Source: Perognathus longimembris pacificus
Taxonomy: Eukaryota; Chordata; Mammalia; Rodentia; Heteromyidae
Direction of reading: 5' to 3'
Length of the DNA stretch: 64,000 bases
Assembly: GCF_023159225.1 (NCBI RefSeq)
Contig: NC_063166.1
Coordinates: 72,914,575-72,978,574, forward strand
Below, one piece after another: positions 22,501 to 35,040 of this stretch; position 1 is the first letter of the stretch, and every line of letters begins with the position of its first letter. A model generated the notes under the pieces. That model did no database searches. It saw nothing but the letters and a program-made list of their open reading frames with translations, and had not been told where the DNA came from. Made by a program: the position numbers and the translations under genes.

Positions 22501-24700
22501 GACTCACGAGGGTGTCTATCAATCTCTTCCTCTTCTATTCTCTCCTCTTTTGGACATTTGCAATGTCCATCACAGTGAGCCTTCCTCTCAGCACATTCTA
22601 TGTGTTAGCCAGCAAGGGCACTGATCTGTCTCTATCAGACCTTAAAGGTGTCTGTCACTTTGCTTCACAGCTGCAGCTGCAAATGGTTGGATAAGCCCAG
22701 TCAGTGCCACCCTAGAAGACTGGAGGGAGGGAAAGCCAAGTCCTTTTGGCTTAATATTCCCCATCATGGGTTGCACAGTGGTTCTCAATTCTTATCCCTT
22801 CTTCTATGTGTGTTTTCAGTGTGTGTGCCTGAGGCTCACCTCTCACAAAAGCCTGAGTACATTTCCCTGTGCCACTGAGGTTGGACTTCACCACGATGTT
22901 TGCTTTGACTTAAATGTGGGTAGAAATGACAGCAGTGACAGGGTGCCAGGCCCAAGTCTGAGGTTAGAAAGCTGGCCATGTCCATTCATACTTCTCTTCA
23001 TGCTACATTTGGGTCAAAGGTCCATGGAGAGGGAAAACCATGAGAAGCAAGAGTTGGACCTAACCTAAAGTTCAGATTTAAACCCAGCCAAAATCAACTG
23101 GCCTGTAGGTAAATTCGTGGAGGGTCTGTCTGATTGCCGTGCAAGACACTGAGTTCCAAAGTGATATGTCATACAATATTGCTGTTGGAAGAGCTATCTG
23201 ATAAACTCCTCCTCTTTAGCTGTCCAATTCAGTAGAAAGAAAAACACAGTTTAGGGTTATGATGTTTTGCCCGGTTTGGCTGAATTATTTCTGATTTCAT
23301 GCCATCAGCCAGACCTGTGCAGGGAAGTTTTAGTGAATGGTAGGATTAGGGTGCTAAGCCTAGGATAACCATGCACCCCAATGGGCCTGGAAAGTTCTAA
23401 ATTAAACCTGATAACCTAAACATAGTTAATAATATAACCTTCCTTGCCCCTAACACACCCTGATTGGGAGGGTCAAATTATAGTCACTCAAGGTAAACCC
23501 ACCAAGTTCCAACATGACCTTTGTCTTGCTGACAGGTAACTCTTAGGGAGATGCTACTAAATGCTTTGCAATGTCATGTTGTGGATGGCCTGAGGCCTGG
23601 ACAGTGAGTCCTGTGGAAGCAGGTAAGATCAAAATCATTTCTTTCCTAAATGCAATCTATCTGTTTAATATTTTTATAAAAGTTCCAAGGAGTATTTTCT
23701 GAGAAATAAACTCCTTAATATGACTTCATGGTAAGAGTTCTATTTCTTTTATTCTCCAGGGTCCTGGGAAAGAAAAAATATGCCCCCTGGCAGTGTTCCA
23801 TAAAACTAATGATGTGGGGGAATACGTGAATAATTGCCTGAATCGCTGGTTACATATCTGTTAGGAAATCCCTTGGCAATGTAAGGAGGGGGCTCCGGGG
23901 CAGTTAAATTGGAGTCAAGTGAAATAAACTCCTGTTGCATCAGCTAGGCAGTCTTGTGGAAAAGGTGGGTCTCTGAATGCTCTGGGCTCATATGAGGGAA
24001 GACATAGGAAGAGTGGTGAAAAGAAATACTAGGCAAAGCATGGATAGCACCCTGCAGAAACATAAGGATGAGAAAGGGCAAGGCAGAGAGGCTAATATCA
24101 TCAGCTATAGGTCAGACACTCAAACCAGCGCCCAAGTTTTAGTTCTAAATGATGGAGAGGTCAGATGTGGTACCTGGTGTCTTAGTATAGCATCAGTATC
24201 TCCAGCTAGGTAGCATAGTGTCTGTTCTTGCCAGGTCAAGAGTAAGTACCCTCCAATTTTAGGCAATGCAGAGGCCTCAGATAACAATAGATGCAAGAAA
24301 GGACTTGAGGAAAAATATACTTGAGAAAATAAAGAATGACATACCTTACCTTCATTCCAGTAGATGGTTCAGTAGTAATGAATGTCCTGAAGCAACACAC
24401 AATCGTTAGCTGTAGAAACTATGAGATGATCTTCATCTCCAGTTGAAGAAAACCTGGCAATGCCCAATAAACAGTTGGTGTGTGCATAATCAAAATAATG
24501 AAGTCTACCAATTTTAATGGAGTATGATTTCTCTTCCAGGTCCTGCCCCAGAAGCTGGAGATGTAGCACAAATGAAAGAGACGCAATCCTTGCTCTCATA
24601 GAACCTCAGATCTAGAATCACTAGGAGTAACTAAAACATCAGCCCCAGAACCCCTTGCAAGATGAATTACAACAGAACTTCAACCACAGTTGAAAATTAT
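22501..24700. other. Mostly unique sequence
   Basis: No SINE or LINE recognised. Around 22745-23000 ('gtggttctcaattcttatcc', 'aaatgtgggtagaaatgaca') there may be an old DNA transposon or LTR fragment that I cannot name. Small open frames at 22512-23068 and 23977-24213 lack motifs. Confidence 0.35.
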
Positions 24701-24704
24701 TTTA

Positions 24705-24768
24705 CTAGAGGATGGATAAGTGGATGGATGGGTGGATGGATGAATGAAAGGATGGACTAGTGAATGAG
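24705..24768. repeat. (TGGA)n-like tetranucleotide tract
   Basis: Imperfect GGAT/TGGA units such as 'gatggatgggtggatggatg'. Confidence 0.85.
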
Positions 24769-24770
24769 TT

Positions 24771-25175
24771 CTAAGTGTGATATTATGCCTTATATGATAA
24801 TGCTATTGTGCTTTATAATACATTTTCAAATTTATAAGAATTAAAGGAAATTCATCCTTTCTGAGAAAGCCAGGTTGACAAAAATCTAAAGACCCACTGA
24901 ATAAGGAGTTCAGTGTACTGAGAACTATGATGATCCTGACTCTTTCCTCATCCATTCCACACTTGGGTACAAGAAGAGAAAGGATTCATGTTCGTAGCAT
25001 CAAAGAAAGACCATCCAAGAAAATAGTGTGGCTTACTCTTCTAGCACCATAAGCAGGGTTAACTAAAAGTCTTTGAACTCACTAACAGAGGACAGTCAGA
25101 TTGTGCAACCAAGATACCAATCCATGCCTTTCATCTGCATAAGTGTGGTATTGATATACATTCATGGCAAAGTGT
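24771..25175. other. Unique sequence
   Basis: Nothing recognised. Confidence 0.4.
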
Positions 25176-25177
25176 GT

Positions 25178-25390
25178 ATGTGTGTGTGTGTGTGTGTGTG
25201 CACATTGTTACTGAGACTTAAATTCAGAGCCAGGCTGCTGCCCCTTAGTTTTTTAGCTCAATGTTGGTGCTTTACCATTTAAGCCACAGCTCCACTTCTG
25301 AGATTTTGGCTATTAATTGGAAATAAAAGTCTCTAGGACTTTTCTTGTCCCATCTGGCTTTGAACTGTGATCCTCAGATCTCAGCTAGGA
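25178..25390 (-). mobile_element. 7SL/ID dimeric SINE, antisense, with GT tail tract
   Basis: A (TG)n run at 25178-25201 sits where the T-run of the tail belongs. The antisense right monomer ('tttaagccacagctccactt') and left monomer ('ggctttgaactgtgatcctc') follow. The 7SL end is shortened ('cagatctcagctaggaggac'). Confidence 0.8.
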
Positions 25391-25407
25391 GGACAAAGCA
25401 ATTTTTA

Positions 25408-25583
25408 TTTTTTTATTAATCTTTTTTCTTTATTTTCAAAGTGTGGTACAGAGGGGTTACAGATTCATTTGTAAGGCAGTAAGTACATTTCTTATTCAAC
25501 TTGTTACCTCCTCCCTCATTTCCCCCCTCCCCCTTTCCCTCTCCCCCCCCCAAGAGTTGTGCAGTTGATTTACACCAAATGGT
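25408..25583 (-). mobile_element. Very short 5'-truncated LINE-1, antisense, perfect TSD
   Basis: Antisense of the last ~175 bases of the L1 3'UTR seen at 10150-10310: a T/TTTA tail, 'gtggtacagaggggttacag', a C-rich tract (25520-25550) and 'gtgcagttgatttacaccaa'. Identical 17-base copies 'ggacaaagcaattttta' lie at 25391-25407 and 25584-25600. Confidence 0.95.
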
Positions 25584-25600
25584 GGACAAAGCAATTTTTA

Positions 25601-26960
25601 AAAATCACCTTCCATCCTGTTTCTCATCTAGGTGCCTTTAAAAAAAAGTTGGAGAATCATTTCAATGAGATCACAAATCTTTCTGTCTCACAAGAATAGC
25701 ACACACAGCCTCTGCTCTATCAAAGTTTGTGGAATACATAAATGAATAAAGATTTCTGAGGCCTTATTTGACAGACTTGTCAACAATGTTAAAGGTGGGC
25801 TCCATCTAGGCTCTGCTCAGAGCAAAAATGGAAAACACTTTTTCTAAAGCCTTTCCAAAGAGGGGGAGAAAAACACTTACAAAATTAGAGAATCATGAGC
25901 AAGACTGATCATTATGATCCAGTACAGAAACCTTGAGCAAATGACAGCTGTCTCGAATTTTAATATGAGGTTATTTACGTAGCTGCCTAGTTATTATGTC
26001 TCAATATGGGGAGGGGGCAGAGATCAAGTGTTTTTCTACTCACTGTTTGCCTTAAAGATCAGAGGGTAATAAACTGTTCATTTTATTCCTAATTGGTACA
26101 TGCTTCTTCCTATTTCCTTTCTTTAAAAAAAATCAATAGGTGTTTTGTGATCTCCTTGGTGGAGAGGAAAGAACTGTGACTCGCCTCTTTCCTTATTACT
26201 GAGATAATCTGTCAGCATTTATCCTTTAAAAGGGGGCTCTGGAAAGTCAGACCCCACAGTCAGGATTTGGGGGGGGGGGAGAGCACAGTAGTAAATGTCA
26301 AGCCATTTGTAGAGTTTAAAATACTATGAACAATATAATTGCACTGGGTTATGCTGAACAAAAGGAGATTTCTCTTGTCTACAGACGTGGGCTGTGGATC
26401 TGGCTGGCTGAAGCTGGGTTTGAAAATGCTGTGGCCAGCCACTGCCCACTGGGCTGGCCCAGCACCCCCACTGAGCTTCGGGAAGTGACTACTGCTGTTC
26501 CCAGCGGGCCTGACCAGAGGCAGAGGCCACTGGCAACCTTAACCCCCACGTGGGCACATGCTTATCGGATCTTCTCTCAACCCTCAAATTAACCAGCAAG
26601 GTTCTGAAAGTGGAAAGGACAGTGTGTCTGCTATTCAGAGCCAAAAGGAAAGAAGAGCCTGAGAATTGGCTCCTCGGGCCTGAACAACTAATTGTTGAAC
26701 AAGCTTGGGCGTGTGAACAAAAGACTCCTGACCCTGACCTGTCAGGCAGGCACCCCCATGTCAGAACGGGTATGTACAAAGTCCTTCACACTCGGACGGA
26801 TGTGGCATGCATGGGCAGCCACTTAGAAGGGAGGAAGGCAGAGTGTGGGAAAGTCTGAAATCAACCAGCAACGGAGTCAGTGTTGGAAGTTGGATTCAGG
26901 TAAGGTCTCAATTTAACCTCTGCAAAACTTGGGTGTCAAAGACATTCTTTTTCCCCTGGT
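25601..26960. other. Unique sequence
   Basis: No family recognised, apart from a G-run at 26269-26279. Bases 25900-26130 are AT-rich and motif-rich (CAGCTG E-box, TTATTTACGTA). The 26340-26860 area is GC-richer with overlapping open frames on both strands and no domain. Confidence 0.4.
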
Positions 26961-26964
26961 GTGA

Positions 26965-27060
26965 AGAACTCAGGGCTCAGAGAAATTAATGGACCCTCCC
27001 AAGTCTACATAGCCAAGAGGCAGGATGAAGATTCATACTGAGTCTCTTCCAGGTCTCATA
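26965..27060 (+). mobile_element. MIR fragment
   Basis: 'gaactcagggctcagagaaa', 'ttaatggaccctcccaagtc' and 'acatagccaagaggcaggat' follow the MIR middle (tgaggctcagagaggttaag...). Confidence 0.5.
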
Positions 27061-27109
27061 TTTTCTTTACTGTATCAAAAAACACTACAAGCCAAGAAGC
27101 AGTATGAAG

Positions 27110-27326
27110 AAGAAGAGCATGGATTCTAGAGCAGATTGTGTAGGTTTGAACCCTATCTCTGCTACTTGCTAGCTTATGTGGTCCAGGGTTAACTGCTAAA
27201 ACTCTGTGCCATCGTTTCCCATTTGTAAAACAGTATGATGTATCTTCATCAATCTGTGACGAACAAAGTTTAAATGTGTTAGTATATGTCAAATACCTAG
27301 AAGACTATGTTCCATAATAAAGAAAA

Positions 27327-27328
<2 letters not shown>
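27110..27328 (+). mobile_element. MIR SINE fossil, nearly full length
   Basis: 'gcatggattctagagcagat', 'gtttgaaccctatctctgct', 'acttgctagcttatgtggtc', 'gtgccatcgtttcccatttg' and 'gtgttagtatatgtcaaata' reproduce the MIR consensus order from the tRNA-like head to the end. The (AC)n at 27329 follows directly. Confidence 0.85.

Positions 27329-27383
<55 letters not shown>
27329..27383. repeat. (AC)27 microsatellite
   Basis: Uninterrupted AC dinucleotides at the 3' end of a MIR. Confidence 0.98.
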
Positions 27384-27384
<1 letters not shown>

Positions 27385-27915
27385 TCCAAGTCTGTATATA
27401 TGCTTCATTCTTGCCACTCAAGCACTTATCCTCCAATTCCTGGGCTCAGAATTTGTTTTCCAACATCATGATGTCGTAAAGCACGTTTGCTGCCATGACC
27501 TCATCTTACTCACACAACAGTAAAAGAAACAGAACAGTTCACCAAGACCTGGCAAGATGAAGCCTTTTCCAAGGTCCACTTAGTGGGTGATAAAGCCAAC
27601 AATCCTTCTAAGTCTACCTGTGTGCTCCTTGCTTGCACTCTCAATGAAAGCATGGACTTCATGGGTTTTTCATCCAAAATGGAATCCTGGGACAGGCTTC
27701 TACTGCCATTTCCCCCTGGCTCCCAGATTGCTTAGACTATGGTGACACCCCTCAGCTCTCCATATAAACCAGTGACAACCAGTTTCCAATATTGCTTTGA
27801 AGTCGTCATTATGTTGTGGTTCTCCTCTGCATACAGGAAGGCAAGACTCTCTAAAATCTACACACATTCTTGGCCAATTTGAACCAAACTAAGATAGAAT
27901 ATTGTCTCTTTTTTT
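27384..27915. other. Unique sequence
   Basis: Nothing recognised. Confidence 0.45.
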
Positions 27916-27924
27916 TTTAATTTA

Positions 27925-28010
27925 ATGGTAGGCTAAGTGGTAGAGCACTTGCCTAGCATGCTGGATGTCCTATGTTCCATGCCCAAACACTGAAAAATAA
28001 AATAAAACCA
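27925..28010 (+). mobile_element. ID-type (tRNA-Ala-derived) monomer SINE
   Basis: 'ggctaagtggtagagcactt', 'gcctagcatgctggatgtcc' and 'tgttccatgcccaaacactg', then an AATAAAATAAAA tail, form the ID monomer. The B-box-like 'atgttccatgc' has lost the canonical GGTTCGA. Confidence 0.75.
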
Positions 28011-29455
28011 GAGGGTTAGTGATTTTTCCAAAAGTCACATGAGTTCAGTGAGTAGGGAACTGCACCAAGAGACTTAGCTTCCAGTTAATTTTATGAACCT
28101 TACATGCATTGCCCAATATGAATGTTAAACCCCATGGTTCCCTGTTTTGTTATTTTTTTTGTGCAATCCATGACCTAAATTCTAAAGAAGTTAGGGTGGG
28201 GCAAGGAGGAGGTAAGGAAAAGTAAAAAGAAAACCAAATGCTAAGAGAAGGGACTAGGTAGAAGGCGAAGGGAGAGGGGAAAGGGAAGAAGGAAGATAGA
28301 GGATAAGTAATTCCACAGAACATTACAAGTATATATTAAGATGGTGTAGAGCAACTCCATGAAAGCTGTGGGTGCATAGAGGTTGGGGGTAGGCAAAGAA
28401 AGATTCTGTCAAGTTCCTAATGGAAGGAGTTGGGCTAACAAGGAAATTAAAGGAGGTTGAATACTGTTGGAGAAAGATTATTTGCAACTATGAAAATAGA
28501 ACAGTGTGGAAAAGAGAAAGGAAAAGCCAGAAGCAAGTGAAGAGGTTTGGGGTCCTGGGAACACGATGACAAGAGCTGAGGACCAATGTCTTCATAGGAA
28601 TGGGACTTGGAATTGTGACTGGTTAGCTATGCTCATGAAGGTGCCACCGAGACTGACAAAACTAGAACTTCGGGGCCAGCATTATTGTTGTCTCACTACT
28701 GGTCATCATCCCAAAGTAATTGTGTCCTATTCAGGATATGTGACCTTGATATGATTGAAAAGGTGAGGCAATGGAGATATTCCAGAGCCTATTGCAGACA
28801 TTTACATCTCAGGCCAATGGTCACCAAAGCCCCCTCTCCACTAGTATCCCCAGCAGTGTTGTCTAAGCTCCTGTTCCTCCCAGGCAGGGCAGGATGGACT
28901 GTGTGACCTCCCCCTCGAGGGTCTGACAATAAAAATGACTATATCTCAAATGTGTGCACGCTACAATTTTTCTGATTATAAAATCAATACAGGCTTATGT
29001 GAAAGGAACTCAGATTTGCTGGTATATGCGCATACTCCTGCAATGAATCAAAGCATTTATGAGCAGCTGTTCTGTTTAGGAGGATTGCGCATGGGAAGAA
29101 AGACTTTTAGTTTTGTTTCTGTAGTTTTTGCACTGTTGTAGATGGAGAAGTAAGCTCATGTGACTGTGAGTATATGTGGGTGTTTCAAATATATATATAC
29201 ATACATATCGGATATGGGATCTCAGGTTTCTTTTATTTTTCTACTTGTTATGTTGTCATTTGTCTACTTCTCTATATTGAAAGAGAAAGAAAGGTAAAAC
29301 GTAATGATTATCAACTCTAAATAAATGAAAACTCCTCTAAATAAATGAAAACTAAAGGATAACAGTCATCACACTATCCAGATATGAGTGCTCATTATTT
29401 TAACATATGTCTTTCATATCTAAATAATGAGAGTTATTCTACATTTATATTCTCT
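28011..29455. other. Unique sequence
   Basis: GA-rich at 28200-28310. A 20-base-period tandem duplication lies at 29315-29353. No recognised elements, and the open frames lack motifs. Confidence 0.4.
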
Positions 29456-29460
29456 GGGAG

Positions 29461-29535
29461 TTATTGTTTGTGGTTTGGGTTTCGATTTTTGACACAGGGT
29501 TTTGCTATGTAACATAGGCTGTCCCCAAATTTCTT
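29461..29535 (-). mobile_element. B1-type SINE, antisense, part 1
   Basis: 'tttttgacacagggttttgc' and 'tatgtaacataggctgtccc' are antisense B1. It is interrupted by an IDL-Geo at the duplicated 'ccccaaatttctt' and resumes at 29759. Confidence 0.75.
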
Positions 29536-29758
29536 TTTTTTTTGTTTTTTTTGGGTTTTTTTTTTTTGGCCAGTCCTGGGCCTTGGACTCAGGGCCTGAG
29601 CACCATCCCTGGCTTCTTCCCGCTCAAGGCTAGCAATCTGCCACTTGAGCCACAGCGCCCCCTCTGGTCGTTTTCCATATATGTGGTGCTGGGGAATCGA
29701 AACTAGAGCTTCATGTATAGGAGGCAAGCACTCTTGCCACTAGGCCATATTCCCAGCC
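29536..29758 (-). mobile_element. IDL-Geo SINE, antisense, inside a B1
   Basis: T-rich tail with G interruptions, the antisense Geo half ('gccagtcctgggccttggac') and the IDL half ('ggggaatcgaaactagagct', 'ttgccactaggccatattcc'). Perfect 13-base duplications 'ccccaaatttctt' lie at 29523-29535 and 29759-29771. Confidence 0.93.
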
Positions 29759-29814
29759 CCCCAAATTTCTTAATCCTGATTAAGCCTCCTGACTACTGAG
29801 GTTACAAAAGCCTG
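29759..29814 (-). mobile_element. B1-type SINE, antisense, part 2
   Basis: 'ttaagcctcctgactactga' and 'ggttacaaaagcctg' continue the antisense B1 broken at 29535. Confidence 0.65.
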
Positions 29815-29834
29815 AATACCTCCAAATTCTATAG

Positions 29835-29921
29835 ATTTTTTTTTTCCAGAGTTGAGGACTGAACTCCAGGCCTTGTGCTCGCCAGTCAGGCGCTCTTCCA
29901 CTGAGCTAAATCCCCAGCCCC
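29835..29921 (-). mobile_element. ID monomer SINE, antisense, with TSD
   Basis: A T-run, 'ggactgaactccaggccttg', 'tgctcgccagtcaggcgctc' and 'ttccactgagctaaatcccc' match classical antisense rodent ID. It is flanked by 'aatacctccaaattctatag' (29815-29834) and 'aatacccccaaattctaaag' (29922-29941), 18/20 identical. Confidence 0.9.
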
Positions 29922-30124
29922 AATACCCCCAAATTCTAAAGCTCTGCTTTCAATTAGTTCTTAGTTTTTGTTGTACCATGGATCCTTTTACATACTATCA
30001 CATACTCTTCAGAAGCACCCTTTAAATTGTGATATGAATGTCGAGGAAAATACATTTTAATCTATAGAAGGTCATCTCTTCCCTGTTCCTGCATGAGCCA
30101 TCTCTGTGGTGAGGACTCCTCAAG

Positions 30125-31105
<981 letters not shown>

Positions 31106-31106
31106 T

Positions 31107-31238
31107 ACTCTCTCTCTCTCTGTCTGTCTGTCTGTCTCTGTCTCTGTCTCTGTCTCTCTGTCTCTGTCTCTGTCTCTGTCTCTCTGTCTCTGTCTCTCTG
31201 TCTCTGTCTCTGTCTCTGTCTCTCTCTGTCTCTCTCTG

Positions 31239-31283
<45 letters not shown>
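31107..31283. repeat. (TC)n/(TCTCTG)n/(TG TC)n microsatellite, about 177 bases
   Basis: Interrupted TCTCTG hexamers between purer TC ends. Spurious Ser/Leu/Val and Arg/Glu/Asp repeat frames on both strands come from this tract. Confidence 0.97.
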
Positions 31284-31288
<5 letters not shown>

Positions 31289-31805
31289 CATGGTAAAGCA
31301 ATAACATCTGAGAATAAGCCTCACTGGTGTCAAGAAAGGAAGCCCTGAAGTCTTCACTTTGAGCAAGAACATCCTCCATAAATCCAGACAGGCAGAGAGG
31401 ACTGCATTATAATTCAAGGCCAAAGCTCTAGGAGTCTACACTTCCTTCCCTCCAGGGCTGTTGGAGAGAGGTGCTGGTCAGTAGAGAGCAGGGCTCAGGT
31501 TTGCTCCCTCCCAATTTTAAGGAAGAAGAGAGACTTACGGTGATCCCTACAGCTCAGTTTTCTCCTCAGACTATCTATGAATGCCATCAATCCCTTATAT
31601 CAGAGACCCAACTAAGATGGCATAGAGCTTTACCTCTGTGTCCTTGAACAACTTGTCCCCACAGGACAGAGTCTCCCTTGTTGGTGTAGACTTGCTGAAC
31701 CCGTGGAAGGGAAGATGAGCATGGATCTCCACTTCTATTCATTGGTTAGCTGTGGAGCCTGGACTTTGTCTTCCCTGCAGGATGACAGGCAGTTCCTCAT
31801 CTTTC
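31284..31805. other. Unique sequence
   Basis: Nothing recognised. Confidence 0.45.
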
Positions 31806-31811
31806 ATGGCA

Positions 31812-32035
31812 ATAATAACAGATGACATCTATTGAGATCCACCTGGGGCCAGATACAGAGACATCCACCTCATCCTCAGAACAATTCAAAGAGGTTGGGG
31901 TTATTTTCTTTTTATGCTCCTTCTGCAGATGGAAGAGGGAAGGTACAACTCATCCAAGTCCAGTAAGGGGACTTCCACTGCTATGAGAGGGAGCAGAAAT
32001 GCAAAGACAGGCAGATCTCAAATCCTTCACCCACA
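31812..32035 (+). mobile_element. MIR SINE fossil
   Basis: 'gacatctattgagatccacc', 'ccagatacagagacatccac', 'ctcatcctcagaacaattca', 'cttctgcagatggaagaggg' and 'ggcagatctcaaatccttca' follow the MIR order. Confidence 0.65.
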
Positions 32036-32249
32036 ATCATGGGGTACTGCCCCCATCTAAGGGAAATTGCATGAGTGAGGGTCAGAATCCCAGTTTGGTC
32101 TTAACCTACTTTAAATCTCAGAGCTGTAGACTCCTTCTCTAATAAAACTTGATCTTTTCTCCTAAAAGCTTTAAGAATCTCTTAGTATTCTGTTCTTAAG
32201 GTTTTGACAATAATATGTCATGAAGATGTTCTTTTCTAACCTGGTCTGT

Positions 32250-32398
32250 TGGGTGTTTTAAAAGCTCTTGCACCTGGATAGATGGAAAGTGTGACTTTGG
32301 TCAAGAAGCATTGGACTAACCAACTGATACGTTGAATTAAAGCCCTTCTGTACAACTACTTAAAACTCAATGAAAATAAATAAATAAATTTTAAAAAA
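32250..32398 (+). mobile_element. LINE-1 3' tail
   Basis: 'gttgaattaaagcccttctg', 'tacaactacttaaaactcaa' and an AAATAAATAAATAAATT tail match the 3' end of a rodent L1 lineage, different from the 98-957 type. A similar end is at 46840-46950. Confidence 0.55.
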
Positions 32399-33225
32399 TA
32401 ATCCTTGCAAAGCCAATGGTGCTGTTAATTCTATGCCTCTCTCCCCTACAAACTATGGTCAAGGTTGTAGGAAAAATGCTTGTCTTCCACAGTTTCACTT
32501 TCCACAGCTGATCTGCTGAACAGGAAGGTTTATATGCCTTTCTCATAGTGGGCCATCTCTGAGAAAGCGATGAGAATTCCTAGCAGGAGTCTGTGTACAA
32601 ATACAGCTTGCCTCTTCAAGACAGCAAAGACTCTGGAAGAGATGCACGTTGGGAGTACACAAGAACTGAAAGGCAGGAAACATCATACCCAGACAACCAC
32701 TCAGGGGCAAGGACTTTTTCTCCTTGGAAACAATAAACTCATTTAAACCAGAAAGTTCCACAGACACATACAAAGGTGAAGCATAGAAGATGGGAGGCTG
32801 TTGAAAGCCAAGAGTTGGAACAAAATAAATCACAAAGCTGTGTTGAGCAGCTGCCTCTAGGAGATAATCTACTGCAGTAAATACTCCATCTGTATTCAAG
32901 TCCACACCTCTAACCCATTATTCCATGACCTGGAACCTGCCTGCACACTGCTCCCTCTACCCATGGAGTACATGAATTGAAGTCATCTACCCTCTGTGGC
33001 CTAGGGGCTAAAAGAACCGGTGACTGATGGGATGTACTAGAGCAAGTACTCTTTACGTTCTTGTCTTGATTTTCTCGCTCTATGGTAGGCATGGGAATGG
33101 GATCTTCAGCCTAGAACTATAGAAAAGATGATATGGAGTAAAGATAGATACAGGAAATCTGTAGAGATGTCATTCCTTTTCATCCCTTTTTGTTGTTAGA
33201 ACAAATAATATATGAATCTCCAGTA
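32399..33225. other. Unique sequence
   Basis: The 120-codon opposite-strand frame at 32543-32905 has no recognisable domain. Nothing else is seen. Confidence 0.4.
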
Positions 33226-33229
33226 TAGT

Positions 33230-34000
33230 GCCTAATACCTAAGGTTCGCACCTTTTCCTTTAGGAGATCTGACCCTTCTCCAAACCTGATTTGGGGACGA
33301 GTGAAGCCCTCCCAACATAACAAACCCAAAAGGTGTCCTTGGGACAGCTGATGAGGGACATGCATGCCAAGACATGGAGAAGAGAGTGGGCTGGAGAGAC
33401 TGGCCAGCACCTACCCCTGGGGAGTCATAGGAACAGAAATAGGAAGGCCAGATGGGCTGGTATTTACAGTAACTCTTCAGTCCTTGACCACATTGTCTTG
33501 TCTGTGGTGCATTTATTTTGGGGACAAGCACTGAAGTCACTGCTGCCCAAAAGTGCTCCAGGCAGGCCGGCCTGCCTCTGCTTTCCCACGGGAGCCCTGG
33601 GGTGAGGGAAGGAGGCCCACAGGCAGGCCTGGGGGTGCCCAAGTCTGGCAAGCCAACCACAGTCCCCACCCAGGCTCTGCCTGAGAAGAGACAGGGCTCC
33701 CCCTGAGGCTCTAAGAGGTGCCCCAGCAAGAAGCTCCAGAAGGAGGCAAGGGAGGGGCTGCCTGTGCCACCCACCCATTCCCTCCCTCACTTTCCTTTCC
33801 CTCAAGGGCGACTTCATCTGCTTTCCCAGCTCTGAGGGCTCCGCTCTCTTCATTTCCAATAACTCAGCAGTGAAAAAGGGAAGTGGAGGCTTTGAAGCCT
33901 CCCCATGGCCTTGGAGAACAAACTCGTCTCCCAGGTCTGGGCTCTGGACTGAGCAGGCATCTATGGGTGGTACCCAGTACTGAACACCAGGCAATCCTAA
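33230..34000. other. GC-rich unique block
   Basis: About 0.7 kb clearly more GC-rich than its surroundings, CpG-poor and repeat-free. Opposite-strand frames of 180 codons (33232-33774) and 176 codons (33464-33994) overlap in different frames with no domain, consistent with the lack of stop codons in GC-rich DNA. It could be regulatory or part of a non-coding transcript, but nothing in the sequence decides this. Confidence 0.35.
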
Positions 34001-34702
34001 AGTGCCTTTGTTACTCCCCCCTTAGAGAAAGGCACAGGTGGTCTGTGCAGGTGGCCTTGTTCTCTGTCTACAGCAAGGACCTGATTTCTTCAAGCGTGTT
34101 CTTTTGGAGGGATTGACCTGTCCAGAGGCCCCCTGTACCTCTCATTTTCATACCCTGGTCTACTGCTAAAAGGGGCACTCCCTGCCTGGTCTACCTGAAC
34201 CAAAGCAACCCAAGCACAGTACCAGCTCCGCCACATTTTCACAGTGCAACTGTAGTTCCTCAGCTGCAAAATGGGCAAGCTGAATAGGGCCCTGGCTTAC
34301 AACTTTTTTTTTAATTTTTAAAGAAAACTCTCAAACCCCCTCCACCCCAACCCCAGGGCCTCCTCTATAGCATAGGACTTTTCTGGAGGCAAGTGGTGGC
34401 CTGTAAGCAACTCCATGGAAACTTTAGGTGGAGCTACCACAGACAGTTGTGCAAGTCTGGCACTGTGCAATCTTAGAAGGTGCAATTTGCATTGCAGACT
34501 ATAGAGATGACTTGCCCTAGAGTTGTTCAAGGCATAATCAGAAATGGTAGCCCCACTCCTCAAGCTTCCTAAGGCAGAATTTCTAAATAGAGTGGACCAT
34601 CAGAGAGCTGACACTCAAAGAGCTGACACTCTTCTGTCAGGTTAGCAGTTAGCCAGTACTTCACTAATTCTTACAAAGATGTGAACTAGTAAGGGCTTAA
34701 CT
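34001..34702. other. Unique sequence
   Basis: Contains a short tandem duplication, 'agagctgacactc' at 34605-34630. No repeat family recognised. Confidence 0.4.
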
Positions 34703-34714
34703 GATAGACATTCT

Positions 34715-35040
34715 TCTTTTTTATTTAATTTTTATTGCAGTGGTGATGTACAGAGGGATTATAGTTACATAAGTCAGGGAATGAGTATCTTTCTTTTTGA
34801 ACAATGTTACCCCCTCCATATCCCAGACTGCCCAAGTGGTAAAGTTCATTTCCAACATAGTGTCTAGTATCACTGTTGAATTGGTTCACCTTTTGTCTCA
34901 TCGTTTCTGATTCTCCTTCCCTTCCCCAAATCCGATGAGCTTATATACAAGACAAAGGGTACAGAAATCAAAACAGTGACATCCGGGGATAACCCAAGGG
35001 GGGGGGTGGGGAAGAAATAACTGAAAACCATCCAATAGAA
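34715..35040 (-). mobile_element. LINE-1, 3' segment (antisense) of a twin-primed copy
   Basis: A T-rich tail, then antisense 3'UTR: 'gatgtacagagggattatag', 'tacataagtcagggaatgag' and a C/G-rich tract (34999-35010). It is joined to the inverted 5' segment at about 35040. The element lies between 'gatagacattct' (34703-34714) and 'gatggacattct' (35568-35579), 11/12 identical. Confidence 0.88.

Noticed and set aside
24515..24575. Splice-acceptor-like pyrimidine tract and AG ('tttctcttccag') before a short frame
   Set aside because: The frame stops within a few codons and there is no conservation or donor evidence; such sites are common by chance.
33232..33994. 180- and 176-codon opposite-strand frames
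   Set aside because: They overlap each other in different frames, have low-complexity Pro/Ser/Gly/Leu composition and show no known motif.
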